41,373 bases of DNA from Candidatus Pantoea formicae (GCF_011752625.1 NZ_VWXD01000009.1:97749-139121), one strand, 5' to 3'; counted from the first letter of the stretch, positions 1-9,387 are shown. Numbers and translations: made by a program. The notes: a model not told the origin generated them from the sequence alone.

Positions 1-45
1 GGTGCAGAGCAGCTGCTGGAAAAAATTAGCCTGAACAGTCGGTAG
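1..45 (+). CDS. C-terminal end of an unidentified protein (partial)
   Basis: Frame 1 is open from the window edge for 14 codons (ending in LLEKISLNSR) and stops at TAG 43-45. It is coding-like but too short to identify. If real, it is a plus-strand gene that would converge on scrR. It could also be chance reading. Confidence 0.3.
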   Translation, partial: GAEQLLEKISLNSR

Positions 46-147
46 GTAAAAAACTGCCTGTACACCAGAGTGAAATCAGTTTAACGGTCGCAAAAATGAA
101 AGTTTAAGTAGCGTTGTACCCCGTTCTTTAGGCACAAACCGCGCACT

Positions 148-1164
148 TTAATTGGTTTGGTAGTGACGTAAACACAATGTCGCAGTAAGAAAACGTCTGG
201 TAAAGTCAGGCTCCTCGCCAGCAATAAGCGCCGTTACCAGAGAAAAGCATTCCTGCGCCAGACGAGGAATATCCTGCTTAACGGTATCAATATCGATAGA
301 AAGCGAGTCATAGAGATAGTGGTCGTCAAAGCTGGCCACGCGGATATCACAGTCAAGTAAGTGGTGCTGACTCATGTAGCGCAGCACCCCTTCCATCAGG
401 CCGCAGGCAGCGGTGAATATAGCTTTAGGAGGACGCCCCAGTTGGGCACAGAGCGCGGCGAACATCTCATAGCCGCTGCTGGGATGGTAGTTGCCGTTGA
501 TGATCCACTCTGGGCGCGGCGTGATCCCTGCTCTCTCCAGCCCCTGCTTAAAGCCAGCAAGACGGTCTTTGGTAGGTGAAAGACGAGGCTGTCCGCCGAT
601 AAAATAGATCTCATCGGGGTTAGTACGGGCCAGCCGCTCGACCAGATCTGCAGTTGGCGTTACAGCTTCCGTCACTACCAGTGGTAGCTGTGTATCACCC
701 ATATAGCGGTCAAACAACACGATCGGGAGCTGCTCGCTCAGTTTCACGTAATCGCTGTCGCTGAGCATGCTGGACGCCACAATCAGTCCGTCGACCTGTC
801 GCGCCACTAAATTATCCACCACGACCCGCTCCTGACCAGCATTTTCATCCGTACAGGAAATAAGTAGCTGTAAGCCCGCCTCGCGACACAGGTTTTCCAG
901 CGCATGAGAAAAAACCGCAAAGCCATGGTTGGTTATTTCGGGCACCACCAGCCCCAATGTGTGGCTGCGATTATCACGTAACATCCGCGCATGGATGCTG
1001 GCCTGATAATGATGTTCGCGCGCGAGCATAAGCACACGCTCCCGCGTCTCTTTTGCTACACGTAGCTCTTTGCCCCGCCCGTTTAGCACCAGGCTGGCAG
1101 TCGCTTTAGAAACGCCCGCCAGCGAAGCAATATCAGCAATGGTAACGCGTTTTGTTTTTCTCAC
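148..1164 (-). CDS. scrR: ScrR, LacI-family repressor of the sucrose regulon
   Basis: This is a 338-residue LacI/GalR-family repressor. The N-terminal helix-turn-helix lies at about residues 8-27 (IADIASLAGVSKATASLVL), followed by a periplasmic-binding-protein-like effector domain to the end. The start is a GTG at 1164; the nearest upstream ATG is out of frame and quickly stopped. No strong Shine-Dalgarno is visible, which fits modest expression. It lies 29 bp after scrB as the last gene of the minus-strand cluster, the same K-Y-A-B-R order as the classical enteric scr regulons. In that family the inducer is fructose or fructose 1-phosphate made by sucrose metabolism. Its likely targets are the three near-identical palindromes described at scrY and scrK. 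Function is assigned by family and by context. Confidence 0.93.
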   Translation of the reverse strand: MRKTKRVTIADIASLAGVSKATASLVLNGRGKELRVAKETRERVLMLAREHHYQASIHARMLRDNRSHTLGLVVPEITNHGFAVFSHALENLCREAGLQLLISCTDENAGQERVVVDNLVARQVDGLIVASSMLSDSDYVKLSEQLPIVLFDRYMGDTQLPLVVTEAVTPTADLVERLARTNPDEIYFIGGQPRLSPTKDRLAGFKQGLERAGITPRPEWIINGNYHPSSGYEMFAALCAQLGRPPKAIFTAACGLMEGVLRYMSQHHLLDCDIRVASFDDHYLYDSLSIDIDTVKQDIPRLAQECFSLVTALIAGEEPDFTRRFLTATLCLRHYQTN

Positions 1165-1193
1165 GTCAATGCATCAGTCAATGAAACAATGAC

Positions 1194-2603
1194 TTATTCT
1201 ATCACGGTGTGACGCAACGGCCAGTATCGGGCTTCTACTTCTGCGTCTCCGATCAGGGTTAATTGCGCCGCCTGCGCAGGAAAGTATCGGCTGCTCATTA
1301 CGCTTTCTCCATCGTTGATAAAGATCTCTACGCTGGAATGGTCACACAAAATCTGCAAATGGCTGACGGCGCCCCGCCAGTATCTGTATTGCCACTCACA
1401 GCTTTCAAGGCTGCGCCGGGCAAGGCGTAATCCTTCCTCGTGCCATTTCAACTGCAAGGTGCCGGAAAAATCCAGCGTGATTTTACCCTGTGCCGCAATC
1501 ATTATCTCAAGGCGCTGCGCGCTTATCACCGGCGCCTCCGCTGCCCGCCCCTGGAAGTAATGTTCCTCGCCGCGCAACACCTTCAGTTCTTCTATCGGCC
1601 GCTGCAGGAGGCGCCCCTCCCGCGTTCCGAGCTGTCGAACACAGGTCATCTGATGGATCCAGCCATTCGCGATAGTGGGCTGGCGCATCTCTTCACCATC
1701 CGGCACGCCCATCCAGCCAATCAGCAGGCGCCGCCCGTCAGTGCTCAGCGTGGTCTGTGGCGCATAGAACTCAAAACCTGAATCCAGTTCATTCAGTGGT
1801 CCATGGGTATAACTGGCCGCTACATAATCGAGAGTGCCGCCGGTCCACGTACAAGGATGCGCGTTAAGAAAACGGTGTTCCTCACGCTTAATGCCCTGCG
1901 GGCAGCTAATAAGGAAAGTCGTGTCATCAAGGCTAAACATATCAGGGCACTCCCACATGTACCCGGCATCCGTCAGTCCGTTCAGCCCGCTGCCTGCGAT
2001 CTCACCCAGATTGTGCCAGTGAAGTAAATCCGCAGAGCGTAGCAGAAGTACTGTTCCCTGTTTCCGGTTATTTTGTGCGCCCAGCACCATATACCACTGG
2101 CCAGCATGCTGCCAGACTTTTGGATCGCGGACATGGCCTGTATAACCCGCCGGTAGCGGGATAATCGGCCCCAGCTTATCAAAACAGCCCGTTTCATTTT
2201 GCACGGCCAGACACTGCCAGGCAGTGCGTGAACCGTCGTCAAACTTGACGTTGCCAGTATAGATAAGCGTCAGCACGCCACTATTATCGACGGCGCTCCC
2301 GGAGTAACAGCCGCTTCGGTCATACTCTTGATCGGGCATCAGCGCAATTGGCTCATGCTTCCAGTGAACCAGATCGCCGGAGCTCCAGTGGCCCCAGCAC
2401 TTATGTTGATGCTGACAGCCCAGCGCATTCCACTGATAGAACAGATGGTAGCGTCCTGCGAAGTGGATGAACCCATTCGGGTCGTTGAGTAACCCGGTCA
2501 CCGGGGCAAGATGAAAGCCGGGATAGTACGAGTCGCTAATCGCTTTTGGCTGGCCGCGCATCACGGCATGCAGGATGGCGGGGAGCAATGCTGAGGAGTC
2601 CAT
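1194..2603 (-). CDS. scrB: ScrB, sucrose-6-phosphate hydrolase (GH32)
   Basis: This 469-residue cytoplasmic invertase splits sucrose 6-phosphate, delivered by ScrA, into glucose 6-phosphate and fructose. The GH32 signature NDPNG is at residues 40-44, so Asp41 is the expected nucleophile. RDPKVW (about 160) carries the conserved transition-state Asp, and WECPDMF (about 215) carries the acid/base Glu. The C-terminal part is the usual beta-sandwich. The ATG at 2601-2603 overlaps the scrA stop by one base (TAATG), which implies translational coupling. Length is normal for enteric ScrB and no lesion is seen. Confidence 0.96.
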   Translation of the reverse strand: MDSSALLPAILHAVMRGQPKAISDSYYPGFHLAPVTGLLNDPNGFIHFAGRYHLFYQWNALGCQHQHKCWGHWSSGDLVHWKHEPIALMPDQEYDRSGCYSGSAVDNSGVLTLIYTGNVKFDDGSRTAWQCLAVQNETGCFDKLGPIIPLPAGYTGHVRDPKVWQHAGQWYMVLGAQNNRKQGTVLLLRSADLLHWHNLGEIAGSGLNGLTDAGYMWECPDMFSLDDTTFLISCPQGIKREEHRFLNAHPCTWTGGTLDYVAASYTHGPLNELDSGFEFYAPQTTLSTDGRRLLIGWMGVPDGEEMRQPTIANGWIHQMTCVRQLGTREGRLLQRPIEELKVLRGEEHYFQGRAAEAPVISAQRLEIMIAAQGKITLDFSGTLQLKWHEEGLRLARRSLESCEWQYRYWRGAVSHLQILCDHSSVEIFINDGESVMSSRYFPAQAAQLTLIGDAEVEARYWPLRHTVIE

Positions 2604-3973
2604 TAGTCTGCGTCCGTTTTGTATTTGAGCAGTAAAGATAGGATAAACGCGGCGCTGAACGCGATAACCATTCCTATGGCGTAATTGAGCATTGAGCTTG
2701 CCTGTACGATGGCCAGACCCGGAATGCCGGTTAGCCCCACTGCGGTCATTGAAACATTTACGGAAACCACCCAGGCTCCGCCCAGTGCACCGCCTACCAG
2801 TCCAGCAATAAATGGCTTCATAAAGCGCAGATTAATACCGAAAATGGCTGCTTCCGTAATGCCCAGTAGCGCGGAGAAACCGGATGGCAATGAAATAGCT
2901 TTAATCTTCACGTCTTTGGTCTTGAACCATACCGCCAGGCAGGCACCCCCTTGTGCCACGTTGGCCATTGCCCAGATCGGCAGCAAAAAGTTTACGCCAA
3001 TTGAGGGGTTGCCGAGTAAGCCGGCTTCAATCGCGTGGAAGCTGTGATGCACACCCGTAATGACAATCACCGAGTAAAGACCGCCAAACAGTAATCCTGC
3101 CATCCAGCCAGCATGAGCAATCAGTGTGCTGAGCACAAAAGAAATACCATCCCCCAGTAAACGCCCCGCCGGGCCGATGACCAGCAGAGCAACAAAGCCG
3201 GAAATAATCACCGTCATGAATGGCGTCAGAATCAGATCCAGTGCATCCGGGATGACCCGGCGCAACTGTTTCTCCAATACGCTCATAAACCACACTGCCA
3301 GCAGTACCGGGAATACGGTGCCCTGATACCCAATCATCGCCACTTCTATACCGAAGAAATTCATGGTGTGGAATCCGGCCGCCACGCCCCAGGCGTTTGT
3401 CAGCGCCGGGTGAGTCAGGATGCCACCCAGCGTAGCGCCGAGGAACGGGTTGCCTCCAAACTCGCGCGCGGCGGTGAAGCCAATCAGGACAGGAAGAATG
3501 ATAAAGGCTGCTGAGCTGCACATATCCAGCATGATATAAAGCGCATTATCAGGATTCACCCAACTGTAGGTTTTTACCATTCCCAGCAGGCCCATCAGCA
3601 GGCCAGATGCCACAATAGCCGGAATAATGGGTACAAAAATATTCGACAGCAGACGCGCAATACGCTGGAAAGGATTAAGTTTACGCGCGGCGATGTCAGC
3701 AGCTTCTGACTTGCTGGCTTCGCTGATACCGGCTTCGCGAATAAAGGCAGAATAGACTTTGTTCACCACGCCAGTGCCAAAGATCACCTGCAGCTGTCCT
3801 GCATTGCGAAAACATCCCTTCACACCTTCTATTTTGCCGATCGCGACGGTATCCGCTTTTGCATCGTCTGACAGTACCAGTCGCAGTCGTGTTGCACAGT
3901 GTGCTGCACTGGCAATATTCTCCCGCCCCCCGAGCAGCGGCAGTAGCGCGCGGGAGATGTGTTCAAAATCCAT
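2603..3973 (-). CDS. scrA: ScrA, sucrose-specific PTS enzyme IIBC
   Basis: This 456-residue inner-membrane permease imports and phosphorylates sucrose to sucrose 6-phosphate. The N-terminal IIB domain (about 1-90) has the phosphocysteine at Cys26 in AAHCATRLR. A linker leads to the multi-TM IIC domain from about residue 105. No IIA domain is fused, so by family precedent the phosphate should come from the glucose IIA protein encoded elsewhere. The ATG at 3973 has a fair ribosome site (GAGGT about 6 bases upstream). It lies 65 bp after scrY, with a GC hairpin in the gap, and overlaps scrB by one base. Confidence 0.95.
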   Translation of the reverse strand: MDFEHISRALLPLLGGRENIASAAHCATRLRLVLSDDAKADTVAIGKIEGVKGCFRNAGQLQVIFGTGVVNKVYSAFIREAGISEASKSEAADIAARKLNPFQRIARLLSNIFVPIIPAIVASGLLMGLLGMVKTYSWVNPDNALYIMLDMCSSAAFIILPVLIGFTAAREFGGNPFLGATLGGILTHPALTNAWGVAAGFHTMNFFGIEVAMIGYQGTVFPVLLAVWFMSVLEKQLRRVIPDALDLILTPFMTVIISGFVALLVIGPAGRLLGDGISFVLSTLIAHAGWMAGLLFGGLYSVIVITGVHHSFHAIEAGLLGNPSIGVNFLLPIWAMANVAQGGACLAVWFKTKDVKIKAISLPSGFSALLGITEAAIFGINLRFMKPFIAGLVGGALGGAWVVSVNVSMTAVGLTGIPGLAIVQASSMLNYAIGMVIAFSAAFILSLLLKYKTDAD

Positions 3974-4016
3974 TATGACCTCAGTTTTTCGTTTTTATGC
4001 CATCAGTGAGAAACAT

Positions 4017-4032
4017 GGCCCCGGGGGGGGCC
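4017..4032 (-). promoter_or_regulatory. GC-only hairpin between scrY and scrA
   Basis: GGCCCC and GGGGCC arms of six bases enclose a four-G loop just after the scrY stop. There is no T-run, so it is not a standard terminator. It could protect the 3' end of scrY mRNA or pause polymerase, giving more porin than permease. The function is inference. The run of eight Gs is also a place where base-calling can fail. Confidence 0.45.
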
Positions 4033-4038
4033 GCATAA

Positions 4039-5568
4039 TCAGAACCAGGTTTCCATCTGCACGCCGAAGTTCCACTCGCCACCGGCGCTGAAGCCGCTAC
4101 TGCCAAAGGCATCATCGCTTGCGTAGTTGTCCAGGCGGTGATCCCAGTCCATCCAGCTGGCGAACAGGCGGATTTCCGGGCGTTTCAGAAATTCACCCAC
4201 GTCACCAGCTTTCAGCGTTGGCGCCACGGTAAGTTTATAGAAGTTACCGCTGACAGCACTGCGGTTGTTGTAGCCTTCAGGGCGCAGGTCCATATACTGG
4301 TAAGAGCCCTCATACTGCATTTCGAAATTCTGCGTGATCTCCTGTATCAGCCTCAGGTTGGCGGTAGCCCACTCATAGCTGTCGCCTCTGACGTATCGAT
4401 CTTTACTGCTCTGCGCCAGCAGCGCCGGGGCGATATGCCAGCCACCACCGAGCGGCGTCATTCCGAAGCTGGCAAGGCGCCAGGTATCCGCTTCCGGCAG
4501 GAGTGCCCCATCGGCACCTATAGTTTTTACTTCGGCACCCAGTCCATGACCGTAAAGCAGCGCCGTTTTTGCTGAGCCTTCACGCAGGCCATAGAAGCTG
4601 TCGCTGTGCAGGCCGATCAATCCATGCAAACCACTGTTTGCCGCATCGCCTTTGACGCGGTTCCCATCAATGTCACTACGTGCATTGTTATCTTTTGCGC
4701 GCATCCCACTCACCATCAGCTGCAGCGGGCCAACAAAGTTATTCAACGTCAGAATATAGTTTTGCGCGGTATTCTCGTTGTTTTCGATATCACCAAAAGT
4801 GCGCCCGTAAACTGACAGATTGCTGCGCACTTCTTCGGCCCACTTCACGTCATAGATGCCCGCGCCGGTGCCGGCGAGAAACACCACGTCGGAGTCGATC
4901 CAGTGAATGTCGAAGTTGTCACGGTCAAAGCGCTTACCAGCCCAGACAGTGCTGTCTTTGAACGCACCGGTAAACGTGGGTAATTGACCAAGTTCCACAA
5001 ACGCCTGCCGCACATTGAGATCGCTGCTGGCAGCACTCCAGTCGTTATAGGTTCGCTGACCATCGGCCAGCATCGCTTTGAAACGGGTAGTGGCACCGTT
5101 GGCCAGGACCTGCTTGTGTTCGAGATTGAGTTCAACGTAGGTATCCGGCTCATTGCCAAGACGGCCAGTGTGACCGCCGGTCTCACCCGCTGGGGTAACG
5201 GTGGGACCGCCCTGCGTTTTTGCAGCAGAGCTGTTCATCAGCAACCCGGAGCGGGCGTATCCATGAAATTCAAATTCACCTTCTCCGCTGTTACCTCCGA
5301 TGGGCTTGTTCTGCTCCGGTCTGACAGGACGCTGCACGACGCTACCGTTAATGCCAGTGTTTTGCTGCTGTGCAGTGGCGAGCTTTTGTACCTGGTTTTC
5401 CGCTTCCTGCGCACGGTATTCCGCTGCACTGGCACGCTGTTCAGCCGCGGTCAGTCTTTTTTCCATTGCCGCTAGGCGTGCTTCGATACTCTGGGTATCG
5501 GGCGCCGCCCATGCTGAGTCAGCAGCTAATAACGTACTAAGGGTTAAAGCAATTAGAGTTTTATTCAC
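4039..5568 (-). CDS. scrY: ScrY, sucrose porin of the outer membrane
   Basis: This LamB-family trimeric porin lets sucrose cross the outer membrane. Reading from the GTG at 5568 gives 509 residues with a signal peptide (LIALTLSTLLAADSAWA). A coiled-coil N-terminal segment rich in Ala, Glu and Arg follows (SIEARLAAMEKRLTAAEQRA), typical of ScrY and absent from maltoporin. An 18-strand-type barrel ends in a terminal Phe (VQMETWF). I chose this GTG because the distance to SIEARL matches other ScrY proteins. An in-frame ATG at 5598 would add ten residues but has no better ribosome site. It is the first gene of scrYAB, behind its own promoter and two operators. Confidence 0.94.
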   Translation of the reverse strand: MNKTLIALTLSTLLAADSAWAAPDTQSIEARLAAMEKRLTAAEQRASAAEYRAQEAENQVQKLATAQQQNTGINGSVVQRPVRPEQNKPIGGNSGEGEFEFHGYARSGLLMNSSAAKTQGGPTVTPAGETGGHTGRLGNEPDTYVELNLEHKQVLANGATTRFKAMLADGQRTYNDWSAASSDLNVRQAFVELGQLPTFTGAFKDSTVWAGKRFDRDNFDIHWIDSDVVFLAGTGAGIYDVKWAEEVRSNLSVYGRTFGDIENNENTAQNYILTLNNFVGPLQLMVSGMRAKDNNARSDIDGNRVKGDAANSGLHGLIGLHSDSFYGLREGSAKTALLYGHGLGAEVKTIGADGALLPEADTWRLASFGMTPLGGGWHIAPALLAQSSKDRYVRGDSYEWATANLRLIQEITQNFEMQYEGSYQYMDLRPEGYNNRSAVSGNFYKLTVAPTLKAGDVGEFLKRPEIRLFASWMDWDHRLDNYASDDAFGSSGFSAGGEWNFGVQMETWF

Positions 5569-5616
5569 TGTTTTGCATCCCAGAGGAAAGGCTGTCATCA
5601 ACTATTTGTAATGTTG

Positions 5617-5630
5617 CTAAACCGGTTTAG
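5617..5630. promoter_or_regulatory. ScrR-type operator downstream of the scrY start site
   Basis: CTAAACCGGTTTAG is a perfect 14-bp palindrome of the LacI-family type. It covers about the transcription start predicted from the -10 at 5637-5642, so a bound repressor would block initiation. The Cra/FruR consensus is related, so Cra could also bind. Confidence 0.8.
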
Positions 5631-5636
5631 GCCTGC

Positions 5637-5666
5637 ATCATAGTCGCCCCAATTTTGTAAGCGCAA
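5637..5666 (-). promoter_or_regulatory. Sigma-70 promoter of scrYAB
   Basis: On the minus strand TTGCGC (5666-5661) and TATGAT (5642-5637) are separated by 18 bp. The promoter lies between two ScrR-type operators and upstream of scrY, so it is the obvious start for the scrYAB messenger. Confidence 0.7.
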
Positions 5667-5675
5667 CGAATTTTG

Positions 5676-5689
5676 CTAAACCGATTTAG
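5676..5689. promoter_or_regulatory. ScrR-type operator upstream of the scrY -35 box
   Basis: CTAAACCGATTTAG differs from the downstream operator at one base. Its centre is 59 bp from the centre of the other operator, with the promoter between them. A repression loop is possible. Confidence 0.75.
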
Positions 5690-5727
5690 TTGATGTGAAG
5701 TAAGTCGCAAAACATGAAGGGGTAGAT

Positions 5728-6654
5728 CTATCGGGAGAGGTGATCCTGGAGTTGATGATAGTCAGGCAGAGCCGTCATAGCTCCTTTGGCCATAGTCGCC
5801 AGCGCGCCACAGATCTGGGCACACAGCAGACGATCGGTAAGCTGATCACCATCAGCAGGCATGCCATACTGCGCCAGTCCCCATAACAGGCCGGCAACAA
5901 AAGCGTCGCCTGCTCCTGTTGTGTCCACGCTGTTGACCGCTTTAGCGGGATGATGAGTGAGCGTACCGTTGTGCCAGCCGCGCACGCCGGCGCTACCTTG
6001 GGTTACCAGCAGTAAGGTAACCGGTAAGCGCTTCGCTAGAAGCGCAATACCAGCATCCACCTCCGTGCAACCCGTTATATATATCAGCTCCTCTTCAGAG
6101 AGTTTCCCCACATTCGCCAGTTGTAGCGCCTGATCAATGCAATGTCGGAGCGCCGCTTTCTCAGGCCACAGATCCAGACGTATATTGGGGTCAAAACTGA
6201 CAAAGCCCCCAGAATCCCGTATACGCTGCATGGCGGTGAGCGTAGCTGTTCTTGAAGGCTCTCTCAGCAGCGCGATTGAGCAACAGTGCAGCCACTCTGA
6301 AGGTTGAAAATCGGGAAGGTCATCAATTTCAAGGAACAGGTCTGCACCGGGTCGAACCATAAAGGTGAATGTGCGTTCTCCCGCGCTGTCCAGCGATACC
6401 AAGACCGTTGAGGTACGCTGCGCAGGGTCTGTTCGCATGTAAGAGACATCAACATTCTCCTGCTGCAATGTCTTTTTCATAATCTGTCCGAAGGGATCGC
6501 TTCCTACTCTCCCAATAAAGCCACTGTTACCGCGAAGGCGTGCAACACCTACCGCTACATTTGCGGGCGCGCCGCCCGGACACTGCAGCAAGCGCCCATC
6601 CGTATCAGGTAATAAATCAACTACCGCATCGCCCAGACACCAAACACGCGTCAT
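5728..6654 (-). CDS. scrK: ScrK, fructokinase (PfkB family)
   Basis: This 308-residue ATP-dependent cytoplasmic kinase converts the fructose released by ScrB to fructose 6-phosphate. PfkB signature 1 is near residues 30-55 (PGGAPANVAVGVARL, then GRVGSDPFG). Signature 2, with the catalytic Asp, is DTTGAGDAF near the C-terminus. Three in-frame starts are possible. The ATG at 6654 is chosen because AGGGGA sits about seven bases upstream and the protein then has the usual enteric length. It has its own operator just upstream, so it can be transcribed separately from scrYAB although it lies first in the cluster. Confidence 0.94.
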   Translation of the reverse strand: MTRVWCLGDAVVDLLPDTDGRLLQCPGGAPANVAVGVARLRGNSGFIGRVGSDPFGQIMKKTLQQENVDVSYMRTDPAQRTSTVLVSLDSAGERTFTFMVRPGADLFLEIDDLPDFQPSEWLHCCSIALLREPSRTATLTAMQRIRDSGGFVSFDPNIRLDLWPEKAALRHCIDQALQLANVGKLSEEELIYITGCTEVDAGIALLAKRLPVTLLLVTQGSAGVRGWHNGTLTHHPAKAVNSVDTTGAGDAFVAGLLWGLAQYGMPADGDQLTDRLLCAQICGALATMAKGAMTALPDYHQLQDHLSR

Positions 6655-6675
6655 CGTCATTCCCCTCAATCTGTG

Positions 6676-6689
6676 CTAAACCGATTTAG
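6676..6689. promoter_or_regulatory. ScrR-type operator of scrK
   Basis: CTAAACCGATTTAG, within a 16-bp palindrome (6675-6690), lies about 20 bp upstream of scrK and is identical to the upstream scrY operator. No convincing -10/-35 pair was found beside it, so the exact scrK promoter is not assigned. Confidence 0.75.
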
Positions 6690-6702
6690 CTAATAAAAAT
6701 GA

Positions 6703-7417
6703 TTATGCATCAAAGTTATGATATGTCGCTAGTGCCAGATGATCACGAGCGCCCACAGCCTCTTTCGAATTATTAACTTTTACCCTTCTGCCGCGCACTG
6801 ACCACGAGGTTTTGGCTGAGAGCGCTATCATCGCCACATATATAACGTGACCAACAATGTACGCCTGAACATACGCTGTTAACTCTGACTGCAATACGAT
6901 ATCTACATGTTATGAGAGCAACTTATGCGTCGCGAGATGAGATGCAGACGGTACTGCATCAGATGGATCGGGATGGCCCAATCGAAAAGTCAGGGCAATG
7001 TACACGGTACTGGCCAGCCTCAGGCCTTAAACGCCCCCCTCTAACCTTGCCAGTTTCAGCGGACACGACACTCTAGGGAGTAAAAAAAACAGCGGAAAAA
7101 GCGAAGAGACTACCGGAAGATATAAGAACTGACCTCACCACCTGCAGAAGAAATCCCCGCTGTCGATTGTGGCATCATCCCGACTGTGACGGCGCCCGGT
7201 CAACCGCTACTCTGTGGCCATTCTCAACGGCACGGCAAAACTGCGCCAGTTAAATTTTGACAGCGAAGGTTCGTTCGACCTTTCTTTAGCGGCATACATC
7301 CCCGCCACGGATTTCCTATGCCTCAAACAATGTTCTCCCGCAGCAACAATCGGAGGCTGTTACTCGCTGGTATCGTTGGGGAATCAGAACGAGTTTGCCA
7401 GCACTTACAATGTACAC
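6703..7417. other. Gene-poor stretch, no supported gene
   Basis: No ORF here has both a plausible start and a recognisable product. An ATG-started frame at 7214-7441 (75 residues) runs into the terminator of the minus-strand small gene. Its translation is partly protein-like but matches nothing I know, so it may be a gene remnant. Confidence 0.5.
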
Positions 7418-7439
7418 GAAAAAAGCCGCAGCGCGGCTT
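7418..7439 (-). terminator. Intrinsic terminator of the 79-residue gene
   Basis: On the minus strand AAGCCGC and GCGGCTT arms (7-bp stem, 3-base loop) are followed by a T-run. It lies just after the stop of the small gene at 7445, which supports that gene being expressed. Confidence 0.75.
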
Positions 7440-7444
7440 AGAAG

Positions 7445-7684
7445 TTAATCTGATTTTTTATCAGCGGGTTCAATAAGCGATTCGATAAATTTCTTTTGCT
7501 TATCATTGAGCTTAAGTTGCTTTATTTTTTGTATATCAACGAGCTTAGTGGGCCCATTCACTTGGGCTACTGGTTTATTCTTACCGTTCTCATTGGCGAA
7601 TGAGATAGCGGTAAATACCACCCCCCAAAATAAAACACAAAATAAAAAAACCATTATCCATGTCTTTCTTCTTATGTTTTTCAA
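7445..7684 (-). CDS. Small single-TM protein of unknown function
   Basis: This 79-residue protein was not recognised. Residues 9-30 (WIMVFLFCVLFWGVVFTAI) form one hydrophobic helix after a basic N-terminus (MKNIRRK). A polar, Lys-rich tail follows and would lie outside the cytoplasm if the helix is an uncleaved anchor or signal. The start is a TTG at 7684 with GGAG nine bases and AAGGG four bases upstream; no nearer in-frame ATG keeps the charged N-terminus. The terminator right after the stop makes this a likely real single-gene unit. The AT-rich codon use differs from the scr genes and suggests separate origin. Confidence 0.6.
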   Translation of the reverse strand: MKNIRRKTWIMVFLFCVLFWGVVFTAISFANENGKNKPVAQVNGPTKLVDIQKIKQLKLNDKQKKFIESLIEPADKKSD

Positions 7685-8372
7685 TAGCCCTTACTCCAAA
7701 AATGCCAAACGAATTACTAAGACAAATCTTAAACTAAGAAAGTTCTTAATTAGTGGGAAATAAGACATATAGTGCAGAGACGCTCGTAATTTTCACCAAT
7801 TAAAAGCATGATATACTGCATTTGTTGCTTTTAACAACATATTTAAACATATCATATCAGTAATATCTGATAACTTTCTCATTGATTTATAGCAACTACA
7901 AAGTGCCTTCACCTGACTACTGAGGAGCAAACACTAACTGTTGATGGCAGTGCTCTTTCCGCTTTACTCTCGACCTTACAAGTAATATGTCAGAGGCCAT
8001 GCTGTGTATTTAAGTGATTCGCCCTAAATATTTTCTTTAAGAGCATTTTTTATAGATTTTATTCCCCACCTTTCCTCCAGAACTAATGAGAAAGTATACC
8101 CCTCAACCTGTATACGGATAGATTCTTTGAGCTTTAAATATGAGATGGTTAATGGGCTGTAATGTTAATTCACTGATCCTGTCGTGAGCTTTTACGATCC
8201 GCTTCATTTTGTGAGTTTTACTATTGTTGTAATCTCTTTTGCCTGGTTCTGCTGCAAGTCGTTCTATCAGTGCATTCTGTCGATCGTTGCATCACCACTG
8301 CTGATAAAGTGTGAGGGTATTATAGCTTGATTGAATTTTAAACAGTTTGTCGCTTTCAGTATTTTCCGCGTA
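7685..8372. other. AT-rich non-coding stretch
   Basis: About 690 bp without a plausible gene in any frame. It contains AT-rich runs and no strong hairpin that I can see. It is probably the promoter area of the small gene at 7684 plus decayed sequence. Confidence 0.5.
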
Positions 8373-8699
8373 TCAGGTATTACACAGCTCCTTATGACCG
8401 TCATGAAGATGCCCAAAAGGGTCGCCGTTCATTGGCATAAGGTATTGAGGTGGGAAAACGCACCATCCATAACGTCTGAAATCGCGCATCGAGACGGACA
8501 TTTTTCCACCACACACAATTTCACCTGCGCATAGCCACCCACCTGTGTTTTCAGGCATTCTTACGCAGGTACCGTCAGGTGCATTAAACTGCTCTCCAGC
8601 CGCGCACCAACTGATTAATGTGACAGATTTACCGATATTTTCAGGATTTACTGAGTCAATAACCAGGGCAACGCAACCTGCTTCAAGTACTGCTTTCAT
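8373..8699 (-). CDS. Hypothetical protein, 108 residues
   Basis: The ATG at 8699 is chosen over an in-frame ATG at 8723 because GGAGAG lies about seven bases upstream of it. The protein begins MKAVLEAGCVALVIDS and continues NPENIGKSVTLI. It has several Cys and Gly residues and a PQYLMPMNGDP segment. This resembles short phage-like or island proteins with a small beta-barrel and a conserved LMPM/LMPI end, but I cannot name the family. No neighbour on the same strand suggests an operon. Function unknown. Confidence 0.5.
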   Translation of the reverse strand: MKAVLEAGCVALVIDSVNPENIGKSVTLISWCAAGEQFNAPDGTCVRMPENTGGWLCAGEIVCGGKMSVSMRDFRRYGWCVFPPQYLMPMNGDPFGHLHDGHKELCNT

Positions 8700-8723
8700 T
8701 GGTCTCTCTCCATATGATTTCAT

Positions 8724-9387
8724 TTAGGCCGGAGTGACTTTCATAGCTAACCGCAAGTCTGACATCACCTGCCAGTAAGTTTGGTTTGAACTTCAGATGC
8801 GTCCGGATCCGGCTATAAATATCATAGGGTCATTATAGATATCCTAGAATGACGTCAGTCATTTCACGAAGATATGCCTTAAGCGCATAATCGGACCTGT
8901 TATTACAGAGCACGACTGATGAAATCTTAAGCTTCAGTTCGGCAAAGCGTGCTTACCTGTCGCTGATGACTCTGGATTGTTTATTACGGCGGTCATGACC
9001 GGAAGTGGTTCATTAGGGTCGATACCCTCAGATTAAGCGAGTGCCTTACCGGACAATGTTTTCTCTAGCATTTATTTGTCTTTCAGTTTTCTATTACTTG
9101 CGTTCTGGGTTTCGTTTAACACACTCAGGTGTCAGAAAAGCGCTGCAATATCTGATGATACATAAACTGAATTCGGCAAAACATATGTATGCCCGCCTGT
9201 TATGGGGAAAGCTACGTTTATCCTGGCTGAACCTCATGACATTCAACAGGTTATAACTGCCGAACACATCTTTTCCTGATGAATTCAATTTCCTATTTGA
9301 GCAACATGACCTCACCCTTCGTAATACATGAAAACAGGGTCTGATATCTTTTTATCGCGCTCTCAATTTCCCTGGTGCAAAAGTCAG
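8724..9387. other. Stretch without a supported gene
   Basis: About 660 bp. Overlapping frames at 9041-9256 (+) and 9094-9315 (-) are open, but neither has a good ribosome site or a recognisable protein. It is read as decayed DNA. Confidence 0.45.

Noticed and set aside
7080..7200. IS66 transposase remnant
   Set aside because: A short stretch looked superficially similar but no motif could be followed for more than a few residues.
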